Assembly (NCBI GenBank): GCA_026874595.1
Contig: CM049316.1
Location: forward strand, 66,798,676 to 66,862,675
Direction of reading: 5' to 3'
Source: Sipunculus nudus
Lineage: Eukaryota; Annelida; Sipuncula; Golfingiida; Sipunculidae
DNA length: 64,000 bases
Numbering within the stretch: the stretch's first letter is position 1; each line of letters begins with the position of its first letter. The notes under the pieces are model-generated. The model made no database searches. It had not been told where the DNA came from and saw only the letters and a program-made list of their open reading frames with translations. The translations under genes and the position numbers were made by a program. This document shows positions 11,965 to 22,620 of this stretch, one piece after another.

Positions 11965-12807
11965 ATAGAGCAGATTTCAGATGTTTAACAAAAATGGAAG
12001 GGTTAAAGATTTAAAAGATTTGGTTCCAATAGATAATCCCATGTATATAAAAACGTTTTTACCATGGCTATAAGTACAGAAAGCGATACCCGCGAAATGG
12101 AAACAAGAAATATTTTTAAATAATATTCCAGATGAAATAGAATCCTTTGAAGTGAAGAGTAACATTGTGATGGTAAACGAAACAAAATTGATTTGGAAAA
12201 TGTGAAGTTTAAGACTGTTTATTCGATAATAATTAATAAAAAGCTATATGAACCAATTTGTAAAGAAAGGTTACATAATCTGTTAGGTGACCATTTTAAA
12301 TGGGATGAGGCAGTTAGTCATGTATATTGTACGACCTTAGACATGTATCTGCGGCAATTTCAGTATAGGGTACTATTTAATATTTTATCGGTGAATGAAC
12401 AACTGTACAACTGGCGAATAATGGATAGTAAAAGATGTTCATATTGTTTTATTGAAGATGAATCAGTAGTACATATATTCTGCGAGTGTCATGTGAGTAA
12501 AACCTTTTATAATCAGCTTAAAACATGGGCAAAGAGTGCTGGAATTAATATGCCACGGTTGAGTCCAGCTTTAATTTATATGGGGTGTGATAAAAATTTC
12601 CCCTATAAGATCATTGTAGATATTTTATTGTTCATTTTTAAGTTTGTTCTGTTTTCCTATCGTGATAAGATAAATCCGCCATCCATTCATATATTTATGA
12701 AATATTTGATCAGGTTAGAAAGATTGGAACGTAATGTTGCCGAAAAACACAAAAAGTCAGAAATACATCAGCAAAAATGGAAACGTATATTGTTATCTTT
12801 GGGTTGA
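11965..12807 (+). mobile_element. Tx1/L1-type LINE, ORF2 C-terminal fragment with zinc knuckle
   Basis: Two plus-strand frames continue each other. The first (about 11973-12180) reads KDLVPIDNPMYIKTFLPWL and on to KWKQEIFLNNIPDEI, with one in-frame stop near 12069. After a frame change near 12185 the second (to the stop ending at 12807) reads RQFQYRVLFNILSVN, then CSYCFIEDESVVHIFCEC, the CCHC zinc-binding module found at the end of Tx1/L1-type ORF2 proteins. The polymerase and endonuclease are absent, so this is a 5'-truncated dead copy. A degraded copy of the same group lies at 29480-32060 on the other strand. Confidence 0.75.
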
Positions 12808-13365
12808 TACAATTTTGATAATTCAAAAAGTTAAATGAAATACTCTTACATTTACGGTATAACATTGTTGCTCTTGTTTGCATGTAAATGTTTGTATTCT
12901 AAGTTCCGGGAGATGCCGATGATGAAAAAGATAATAAATAAACAAACTGGTAAAGAAAATATTCTGAGACATCTTAGAAAAGAAAAACAAAAAAAAAAAA
13001 GAGCAGATTTTAAGGTTATATATAAAGTACATAAAATAATCGATTGATAATCGATAATCGGTCGTTTTATTTTTCATTCATTTATTATAGATCAATGACC
13101 AGAAATCATAAAAATAGATCCCAAATTGGAAATTAGAAGCTCATTGGTTCGATTGATACAATAATCTACTAAAAATACCCAACAATGAACAATAATTCGG
13201 TGCCAAGCAGCACTCTTCACAATACGGGTTATGATGTGTAACCAAACGGCTTTAAGAAACACGGCGTCCTAGAATAATAAATTTATAATTATAAAATAAT
13301 TATTATAATCATATTTTTATTATAAAAGCATGTTTCTGCAAAAATTATGGAAATATTCAGAAATA

Positions 13366-13423
13366 ACAATAATAATAATGATTATGGTAATTAATAATAA
13401 TAATAACAATAATAATAATGACA

Positions 13424-13474
<51 letters not shown>

Positions 13475-13502
13475 TGTTGTTATTATTATTATTATTATAA
13501 TA
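13366..13502. repeat. (AAT)n / (ATT)n trinucleotide repeat, partly self-complementary
   Basis: Imperfect AAT units followed by ATT units, so the two halves can pair. Confidence 0.9.
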
Positions 13503-15140
13503 ATTAATATTATCATTTAGTTTAAGGTTGCCTTGGTAAACAGTAACCATGTTACCTCGAGATATTAAAGACCAAACATTCTTCAGTTTCAGGGCAGGAA
13601 GCGACATGCTTTCACTTCTAAAAGAGTGAACCTTAGCGTCCTCTATTGGCAAAAATCATAAACCATTTTAAACAACTCTCTTCTCTTATATTTTCTGAAT
13701 ACTTCCTTTATTTCAAGAGAAACATGCTTTTAAATTAACTTAAATATTTTTTAATATTTGCATTTATAGATTTATTGAATTAAGTTTTCTTTTTTAAAAA
13801 TACTTCATCATTCAAAAATATTAGATTTAATACCAACATACCTAATATATGACTACAGATATCTAACATGAATATGCTACTGTATATACTACATTGGTAA
13901 AACGCTCGGATCTTTCCGAGAATTTTTGGCTGTCCTTTTCGGGACAACAATACAACTGAAAAACCTAATAATAAAGTCATTGATAAAATATCCGATTTCC
14001 TAAGAGTTAGGAAACAGAATTGTTTTAGTTGGAAATGCCATTGCCAAACGAACTCAGATGTACACTGAATTTTACAAATATAACTTTTCATTATTATTGA
14101 TACTAGCATATTTTAAGCGTAGAAGAGTTGGGAAAGGCTGGCTCGGTTTGTGCATAGCTCTTCCCGTGGGTCGAGTTCACTGGAATCTTCGTGCCCGGTA
14201 ATATTAAACGGTCAATATTCACTTCACACTTAATAAAAAAAATATTAATATAGTAAGAGTTTCATTTTTCATTCAGGTAAATTGACTTAGTAATATTCTA
14301 CGGGTTGGAACATTTATTAAAACAAAGAAAACACACTTTGTCTAACAAAACAATTTTTTTTTTCAAACAGGGGTATTTCTAAAGGAACGGTGTAGTTCAG
14401 CAAGTTTTAGGGGTAATGATTTGTTTAAAAATTCGTCACGTTTAGACTTTAGTCGTGTGCAATTGTCCGTTTACTCGGACAGGAACTGGTTTTATGATAC
14501 ATGTACATTCGTGAGGTCTTCCAAAATATCATCTCGAAGTTTCGCGCCCTCTGTTGGCCGGTAATAGAATGATTACAAATTATGTCAGCAACTCATGAAG
14601 AAAGCAAGTTTTAGGACATTTTAAATAAAAAAAATCTTATTTAATAAAAATAAAGAAATCTAATACAATTAATTAAAAAAAGAAAGTCTGATTTAAACAC
14701 AAATATTCCTTTCGTCAGGAAGGATTAGACATCTGCTAAAGTGAAACCGAAACATGCTGGGCACACAGATGAAACGACTCTGCAGTTGCAGCGCCATCTG
14801 TCAATGATCAGAGATATCAATTCACGTGGTACGACATGACAGCAATGTCAAGTCCAGTGGTTTTGTAAACGACAATATGACATTAGTTAGACTCTTTCAT
14901 TGTCAGGATCAATGGTAATTTGAGATGGATCGTCAAATAATTATTGACAAAAAAAGATCATGAATATTCACGTAATGCTTACATACATATGCTCTACCCG
15001 AGCTCTCTTATAAAATTTGTGTCGCATACGATAATGCTGAACTACAAAGTCATGGCAGGCACATCGAAATTTAGACATATTTAATGATGGCAGAAAACTG
15101 AAACAGTCAAGATATCCGTTTTAAAAGGCAGCGAATACGA
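13503..15140. other. No gene assigned
   Basis: AT-rich sequence with a minus-strand frame of 109 codons at 13780-14109 rich in hydrophobic residues, but without family features, splice context or a good start. I do not call it. Confidence 0.4.
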
Positions 15141-15146
15141 AAAAAA

Positions 15147-15410
15147 TTAAACACTCCCCTTTGCAAAAGAATGTCGAAACTTGCGAGAAAGATGAAAACT
15201 ACAGTCGGTCGCAAACCAGGTTGAGCTCTCTTCAGGATAAATACGAAGACTGACCCCACAGACACGTTTTTTTTTCAAATACGAATGCCCTTTCGGGAGT
15301 TCCTTAGTGTTATGACCCACCAATGGGTAAAGATTAACCAACTGAAGGACCCGCAGGTGCGATACGCAGAGACTAGCTGATGTCAGGATAATCACGATGA
15401 TCACTGTCAT
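15147..15410 (-). CDS. Hypothetical small secreted-type protein
   Basis: An 87-codon minus-strand frame with a standard ATG. It opens with a hydrophobic stretch (MTVIIVIILTSASLCVS) that would serve as a signal peptide or anchor. The rest is basic, with two cysteines (KKKRVCGVS and TDCSF) and a KKKR run that could be a processing site. The frame remains open for about 16 codons upstream of the ATG, so it might instead be part of a longer exon. I recognise no family and see no clear poly(A) signal close by. It could be a chance frame, but its codon and residue make-up is better than that of the surrounding sequence. Confidence 0.35.
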   Translation of the reverse strand: MTVIIVIILTSASLCVSHLRVLQLVNLYPLVGHNTKELPKGHSYLKKKRVCGVSLRIYPEESSTWFATDCSFHLSRKFRHSFAKGSV

Positions 15411-15609
15411 CAGCAGGTGTACATACTGCCTAATTAAGCCAGCATAAAAAATATGGAGGCGGTTATTTCCACCGAAAATTATTTAAAACTAGTGGCCCAT
15501 GGGCCATGACGCTCAGCTGAATTCAAGGAATGTTGAACAATGAGCAAAATGACTGCCAGAGTGCAAACAAATCATGAACTTTGTGAAGAGTCCTTAGAAA
15601 TGGGTTTCA

Positions 15610-16150
15610 GTGGGCTTTTGGACAGATGACAACTTCATTTGAAGGTCTCATAAATAGAAAAACAAAATGAGTAAAAATTTGAAAAAAATACAGGTAGTGC
15701 CACCAGTCTGCAGGAACTGATGAAACACTCCATAATCAATATATATGTAAAAAATTATGCCTATCAAAGCATTAGGTATTCAGATACTGGAGCTTTTGTT
15801 TGTATCAATTTTTTTATTATTCTTGGGGGTAGTTACGAGCCCTATAGCTCGGAGAATATGGGCGTCAGAGACCTAATTTCAGGTTTCCAAGGAGATGTTT
15901 CATTAGTCTCCCTGGATGTCAAGTAAGAAGATGCTAGCTTCAGCAGTTACGGTTTGTGCCATGTAAACAGATGACCACTTCATTTGAAGGTCCCATAAAA
16001 AGAGAAAAATGTCTAAAAAATTAAAAAAAAAATACAGGTGGCACCACCATTGTGTACAGGAACTGATGAAACACTGCATGATCAATATGCATGCTAAGTA
16101 TCATGGTCATCAGTGCAATAGTTATTCAGATACTGGAGTTTTTGTATCAC
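15610..16150. repeat. Tandem duplication, unit about 340 bp
   Basis: Two copies start near 15616 and 15958. Shared stretches include ACTTCATTTGAAGGT, AGGAACTGATGAAACACT and ATTCAGATACTGGAG. The GTGGCCCATGGG motif at 15493 lies just before the first copy. Confidence 0.7.
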
Positions 16151-16313
16151 ATTTTTAACTAGAAAACATTTGCCAGGCGACAATGTGTATCCGCCGAAGT
16201 CAGAGTGGAACAGGTGGAGTGAGGGATGGACTGAGTGATATGTCACACCACTCCTGAATATAGTCCACTAAAACTGTTAGAAGAGGGCATTAATTTAATC
16301 AACAAAAACACCT

Positions 16314-16975
16314 GGCGCCACCTGTTTGGTTTATGAGAAAACTCTCCAAGACGGATTGACATGCCTAATTTCAGACCAATACATTGAACTATTCCTAAGA
16401 TATGAGGAATTTTCACCCAAAGCAAATGTACAGATTGACACCACAGGAAAACAATTGCAAATCGCGCCTCGAGTCTTGAGTAAAACATGGAGGAGTCTAA
16501 GATATATGGACATGCACAATTTCAGGCCAATATGGCACACCACTACTAAGAAAAGAGCAGTAATTTAGTCTACGGAAATGGGAAGGTAAGTGGCGCCACC
16601 TGTCTGGTTTTCGAGAAACTTTCCAAGATGGATGGATCTGCCAAATTCAGACCAATACCTTGAACCACTTCGGAGATATGAGCAATTTCCCCCCAAAGCA
16701 AACGTACGGATAGACACCACCGGAAGATTATTGCAGATGGCACCACCAGTTTTGAGTTCAAGATGGAGGAGTCCAAGATCTATGGGCATACACCATTTAT
16801 GGCCAATACGACCAATCACTCCTAAGAAAAAGAGCATTAATTTATTCTATAAAAACGGGAAGGTGGTTGGCGCCACCTGTCTGGTTTACGAGAAAACTTC
16901 CCAAGATGGATGCACATGCCAAATTCCAGACCAATACATTGACCGACTGGGCCCTGATGTGACTGGACTGTGTAA
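16314..16975. repeat. 277-bp tandem repeat, about 2.4 units, with an internal half-unit
   Basis: Units begin GGCGCCACCTGT at about 16314, 16592 and 16869. Each full unit contains a second, more divergent half (GGCACCACCAGT in the second unit, then CCAAGAT, GGCCAATA, CACTCCTAAG) that echoes the first half. The repeat therefore grew from a roughly 140-bp unit. Open frames across it on both strands are by-products. Confidence 0.7.
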
Positions 16976-17119
16976 GGATGACGTGAATGAAGTGTTTGTT
17001 AATGCCGACGTTTACAAAAGAAAAAAAAAGTTTTTTTTATTTCAATAACATATATTAATTAAGATTGCTCTTCTTAAGATATTGTTTTGACTAAATGGTT
17101 TGTATGTATCTTTAAGCTG

Positions 17120-17530
17120 CGATTCTGTGACAGCAATCTATGCATGTCACGTGACATGGAAGGTTCGACTTATCTATGAAAATATTTGCGTGGTTGTCTG
17201 ACCGGGTTAAGGGGCAAAAAAGGGGGTTCGACATGGGTCCATATCCCACCTTAATTTATTATGCTGGCCATGTGGTGGGCTTTTATCGCTTATCTCAAGA
17301 GTCTGTGACAGTAAGCGATGCAATTTACAGGTGAGGCCGGGTTTAACCTATCTACAAACAAATTCGCAATGGGTCCTGAGCGGGTTCAGGGGTCAAACCC
17401 CGGGTTCAAAATGGTGCTTTACCTCAATCTTACTTCATGATTTTGCCAAGTGGGGGTTTTATCTCTGAGCTCAGAGTCTCTGACAGTGACAGATGCCTGT
17501 CACAAGACAGGGCAGTGTTCCAAGGTATGG
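17120..17530. repeat. 179-bp tandem repeat, about 2.3 units
   Basis: Units begin at TCTGTGACAG near 17124, 17301 and 17480. Common blocks are GGGTTCAGGGGTCAAACC-like, GGGTTCAAAATGG-like and a shared GGTTTTATC-like segment. Confidence 0.65.
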
Positions 17531-17929
17531 CCAAATTACGAACCCGGGTTTTGGATCTGAACCCAGTCAGGACCCATTGTAGATTTGTTTGACGATAGTT
17601 GGAACAAAGTCAGGTGACATGCATTGTAACACCGGTAAAGAAGTGGACGTCCAGTTTCTTTAAAGGTCAAACAGACTGGCTTTACTCTTGCATGCATACA
17701 CTCCAGAAAGTATAATAAGATATGTGGTAACAAAACAAATCTATATATTAAAGAAAAAAGTTCCTTACATTCTCTGGAGAGACGCTCCAATTGTAAAAAT
17801 AATGAACAATGATAATCATCACATAAATAAACAATGAGTCCGGTACTGACGATACAAAGTTAATGTTCCCTCTGTTTCTGGTCACATGACCAGCGCGCAC
17901 GTAACACCGGAATGTAATACTGTTTGCCT

Positions 17930-18625
17930 CACCTAGTGACTCGCGTTGTGTAAAGCACAGGCACTCGTTTCTAGCACTACAATGGCCTAGGAACGGTAAA
18001 CATGTTGAGCATGGGCGATATACCGATTATAAGAGAACAAGGTAATGAACGCCACCGCTACGCGGGAAAGACAACTTTTTTTCACAAGTCCGAATTCAGG
18101 AGAATCATCCGCTTTACAAGCATGATCGCGTGCCTTTATGTTGATAACATCTTTATTTACAAGATTAAACTTCCAAATATAAAAGTTCCCCACACTAACC
18201 GCGAATTCCAGCACGTTTATTTCAGCTGCGACACCGTCATTTGTCATGTATAAATTTACTAGTTGCGGAAGTTGACGTCAACCCGGGCTTTATGTATGTT
18301 ATGATTATAGAACAGACGTTAATGTATACAAAACAAGTGACATAATGGTCCTGGTTGTGTTTGCATGCAATGCCCACTGATTTTCAACTTCATTGACCAT
18401 TTGACAGTTGTTTGAATTGTGCGCCTAAAAGAGATGTGGAAAACGACTGATACCAAGCAGCCAATCACAGACGCCAGCTCAGGGGGAAATCCAAAAGTTG
18501 TCTCCCCCGCGTAGCGGGGGAGTTCATTACCTTGTTCTCTTATAATGGGTATATCGCCCATACTCAATGTGTTTACCGTTTCTAGGACATTGTAGTGCTG
18601 AAAACGAGTGCATGTGGTGTAAAGT
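17930..18625. repeat. Large inverted (foldback) repeat, arms about 130 bp
   Basis: The left arm at about 17935-18080 and the reverse complement of 18490-18622 share ACTCGTTT, GCACTACAATG, CGGTAAACA, GGGCGATATACC, ATTATAAGAGAACAAGGTAA and GCTACGCGGG. The spacer is about 410 bp. Both arms encode the same short peptide outward-in (MGDIPIIREQGNE), explained by the inversion rather than by selection. A foldback-type element or an inverted duplication is likely. Confidence 0.8.
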
Positions 18626-19785
18626 ACATTCAGTCCCACAGCTTTACGGAGATCTTGTTATCCACAATCTCTTGCTGGATTATTCACATTTGACATAGTT
18701 TACGCACCGCTCACAGACTGCTCTTTCAGGGCGTTGAATCACAGTCTTTCACAGCTGATGTCTCCTGGAATCATCCAGAAGTAGGTGTCAGAATAGACTA
18801 CAACACAGCAATATCCTCTACAGTTAAGCATTTAATTAAAGTTCTCGGTCTGTTCCTGGAAGCGCTCACATTTAATAATAAAATCGTCAGATTTACCTGT
18901 CCGTCGGCCAATATGCGATACTCGCTCTGTGGCCATTCATCAAAGAGAAATCACTTGTTGCCTTCCCCAGACATCGACTATCTACGCTTGTAGACCTCAC
19001 TTCACAGCTGTCCCCACTGTGACACATGCAGACCTGTGCCCGGACTGATGTAGATATCGCCAGGCTATACAACTCTCGGGCGGGCATTTATGCCAAATAT
19101 CTTGCGCCTCACGACTTATAAATGCTTACCGAAATCACAAACCCCGCTCGTCTTCTGGCTAATCACAATTCCCAATAACGCCGACCGTCAATCACTACAT
19201 GAATGTTAATAAGGATACGCCTCTAGGGAACTTACTCCTTTTAAATCCACAACAAACACTCGATACCATAGAGACCGCCAAATAGAGACGGCTCGAACGG
19301 AATTTAAACTATACCGAGATTAATATCAAAAGAGACTCTAACCACTAAACTAGTTTTAATTAACGTTGAAGAGACACGTGTATTCTTTAACAAACAATCT
19401 TGCGCTAATATCTGATCATATTATTCCATATTACTGTTCAATAAAATATCAAAACAATCATCTGGCTATAATCCAAACCAGAACTCAATACAATACCTAG
19501 GTCACATTTCTGCTGTGATATCACTCTCCCTTTAAAAGAAAATATAAAAAACTTTCTCAATACGGAGTATCGATCACTTTGTTACAATACTGAAGACATT
19601 ATCAAATACTGAATCATTACATGTTATGTAAAAACAGAATATAACTCATATCTATATACATTGTCTATCTTAACAGATATTTATCTAATCCACTTCATCA
19701 CTCCGATAACCTGATTTAACATTCTGGCCCATAGTTTTACGTGCCAGAAACAGCCTGTATCTTAAATGTAAACCCTTGATTTACT
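18626..19785. other. No gene assigned next to the gypsy fossil
   Basis: The 18640-19150 part is somewhat less AT-rich, and this is where the rest of the minus-strand gypsy element would be expected, but I can identify no integrase or LTR. 19150-19785 shows nothing I can name. Confidence 0.4.
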
Positions 19786-19789
19786 AAAG

Positions 19790-20930
19790 CCATGCTCACT
19801 ATTCTCTCCTTCATGCACTTGGCTTTGCTAATTAAATACACTTAAGCGGTTTGCGGTCTATTTGAATAATGAAAAGTCTGCATGACAAGTACATCTCGAA
19901 ATTTCTGAAATGCCCAAACAATTGCTTAACACTCTTTCTCGATGGTAATTTCTCTCTCTAGCCAGTAATTTCCTGCTAGTATAAACTATCGGATGCATCA
20001 TCCGATCGTTTGCTTGCATAAAGATACTTCCGATTTCGACATCTGACGCGTCGCATTTGAGGTAGAATTTACTGAAATTGGGCAGCCTCAGAACTGGGGA
20101 CGCAGCCTGATTAGCTTTAAGAGAGCTATACGCATTCTAATTAATCTCTTTTCTACCCAGTCTGTTAGGCTGTTCTTTGCGCGTAAAATCCGTTATTGAG
20201 ACCGCTATCTTAGCATAGTTCGGCACGAACTTCCGGTAATAACCTGTCAGGCCTAGAAAGGCTCGTAATCCTTTCAAGGTTTTCGGTCTTTCTGTGCTCT
20301 GGATTTCTTTAGGGAGCAATGGAGTTGTAGCTAAATACCCGGTGCCGACAAGGGGCCCAAAAATTCCAGACTGCAATGACCTACAAATATTTTTGCTGGT
20401 TTAGCCACAAGGTATGTACGCTCTAGTCTAGCTAGCACTTCCCTGAGTGTTTTACAAGTTAGTCCCACGATTCCGTGTTGACTAGCGCGTCGTCTCTGCA
20501 GCAGATCACATTCGGCATGTCAGTTAACAACTTCCGCATCACTTGGGTAAATACTGCCGTGACTAATCCGAATGCCATTACCCTGAAATGGTTATGTCAT
20601 TAGATTCTCTGACATTGGTTTCTGCCAGTTGCATTTCGTTAGATCGATCTTTGTAAAATACCGGCTTTTTGGCTGCTTCCGTTAACAGTGTTTTCTACAC
20701 CGGCATCGGTACTGGATTAGATACGGCCGACTGGTCTAGCTCACTGTTATTGATCACGAATCTGATCTTTCCGTCTAGTTTACGCAGCATAATTCAAGGT
20801 GACGCAAAATTCGACCCCGACTTCTCGATTGTGCCTAACTGTAACATCTCGGTGATTTCCGATCGCATTGCATCTTCTCTCTCTACTCAACCCGTAAAGT
20901 ACCTTAAAATGGACCAGATTAGCTATTAAT
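19790..20930 (-). mobile_element. Ty3/gypsy pol fossil (reverse transcriptase and RNase H)
   Basis: On the minus strand the order is reverse transcriptase (20930 to about 20150), then RNase H (to about 19800). Recognisable pieces are GKIRFVINNSEL from the RT entry, LRAFLGLTGYYRKFVPNYAKIA from the RT end, and KECLAIVWAFQKFR from RNase H. The family is Ty3/gypsy. No LTRs or gag are identified. The copy is incomplete and broken in several places, so it is old. Confidence 0.8.
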
Positions 20931-20954
20931 TATTCAAATTAAACGCACAAGATT

Positions 20955-21260
20955 TCTAATTGGCAAAAAAAAAAAACAAAGGAGGTGAGCACCTCTTTTT
21001 TCCAACGAATTCAACTAAGTCCTTGGGCAAAAAAACCCAAGTGGCATATAAAACCAAAAGCCCTTAAAAGAAGGTCATTTTTTTTAAATTTCGTCATTCA
21101 ATGTTAAGGAGTTGTATTCGGCCAATTGCCTATAAGCAAGGACTTGATCACCTCAAATTTTCTACAGAAAGAAACTAGGTCCATAGGCAATAAACCCCAA
21201 TGGCCAATAAGACCTAAAGTCCCCAAAATGTAGGTCAAAGTTTTCCATTTTAAGGCTGAT
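20955..21260. repeat. Tandem duplication, unit about 163 bp
   Basis: Two diverged copies, starting near 21013 and 21176, share ACTAAGTCC/ACTAGGTCC, GGCAA-AA-CCCAA and an AAGGTCATTTT-like end. Confidence 0.5.
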
Positions 21261-21995
21261 ATGAATGTTAGACTGGGGTACTCGTATAAAAGTTCCCGAG
21301 AATATAAATGGACAGCCCCATTTAGGAATTACTGAAGAATGTGCAGGTTGGTTAAGCAAGTTGACCTAAATGGTTAAACCATGATCAATATAGGACAGTA
21401 TGATGGGCATATAAACATTAACAAATTCGTGGATAGGTAAAACTTTACCATGACAAGCAAGGTCGCATAGTTTAGGTATTAATATAGATACTTTACCATG
21501 ACACGGTGTTGCCGCCCCCCCCCCCCCTCCCATACAGTACTTAATATATGATATTATCATATTAATATTTAAATTAATTAAATATGCTACTTTCATACTA
21601 CTTTGTCAAAAGGAGTCAAATAGATTACTGACTTTAAAGTACAGCACTATCCCGTTGAACGGTCAAAGATTGTTTATTGTAGGAATATTAATTTCATCCC
21701 TGTCATCCATCTTATAAAACAGGACTTCTAATTCCTTCATTTACATTATTATGGTATCCTCCTACAGAATATGGAGAAATAGTTTTACAATTATACGAAC
21801 CTCTCCTTTTTTGTACAGCAAGTACCCATTCACAGGTAATCCCTTTCCGTATTTCTATTCTAATGAGAAACCCCGGAATGATATGGTTCCGACCTTGGCT
21901 GTCAGCTGCGTATTACAGATGGTGGACAGCTGTGCACGCCACCTGCTAGCAGATAAAGAGATATTTCAAAACACTAAGTTAAAAAAAATATAGAA
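21261..21995. other. No gene seen
   Basis: AT-rich with a C run at 21515-21526. The plus frame at 21751-21993 is not recognisable. Confidence 0.4.
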
Positions 21996-21999
21996 AGTA

Positions 22000-22216
22000 T
22001 GATTCTCAGGCACCGTTCGCGTCAATTTAACCCCCGCATGAAACATTTTTATTATTTGATTTTTATCTTTTAAGAAGATAATACAATGTATATAATGCTT
22101 TTACCTGTTTAGCAAGAAAAATTCATATTTTCATGTTTTTCCCTAATCATATGACATTTTTATCGAACCATACAAAAAAGCCCGCACTGTTATCTAAAAT
22201 AAATGCCTGAGAACCA
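22000..22216. mobile_element. 217-bp Tc1/mariner-type MITE
   Basis: Terminal inverted repeats TGATTCTCAGGCA (left) and TGGTTCTCAGGCA (reverse complement of right), with TA directly outside both ends (21998-21999, 22217-22218). There is no coding sequence. Confidence 0.65.
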
Positions 22217-22620
22217 TACCTCTGTTTTGGCCAAATTACCTCAACCAAGACGTCAGGCATTTATCCTCGTTGGTGTGTGTGTGTAAGGTTGTGTTTTTAT
22301 GGGTGTGTTCTCAATAACAGGAAAGATATCGAAGCTAACGAAATTCCGCGCGATTCAGCCCTGATGAAATGACAATGAATAGGCGCAACTCAGATGTCAG
22401 ACTAAGCGGCTTCGAATCAGACAGGAAGCATTACGTAGCTAATACGGGTTCATCATAAAAAAAAAATATCTGCAGTTTTCGGTCGTAGGAGCTTCTAGTT
22501 ACTACGAATTGCAACTAATCTGCTGCGAACAACGTAGACATCCTGAACAATATATACCAAGCACATGCGACAAGGTACGCATCCGTGAACATTCTTGAGA
22601 TTTTCTGGAATTTATCTGCT

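Noticed and set aside
12835-13047. 70-codon frame with a hydrophobic start, possible secreted peptide
   Set aside because: It lies in the 3' region of the Tx1-type LINE, is rich in Lys from A-runs, and has no independent support.
16243-17048. Overlapping open frames of 70-152 codons on both strands
   Set aside because: They mirror the 277-bp tandem repeat and its antisense.
20669-20929. 86-codon plus-strand open frame
   Set aside because: Antisense of the gypsy reverse-transcriptase fossil.
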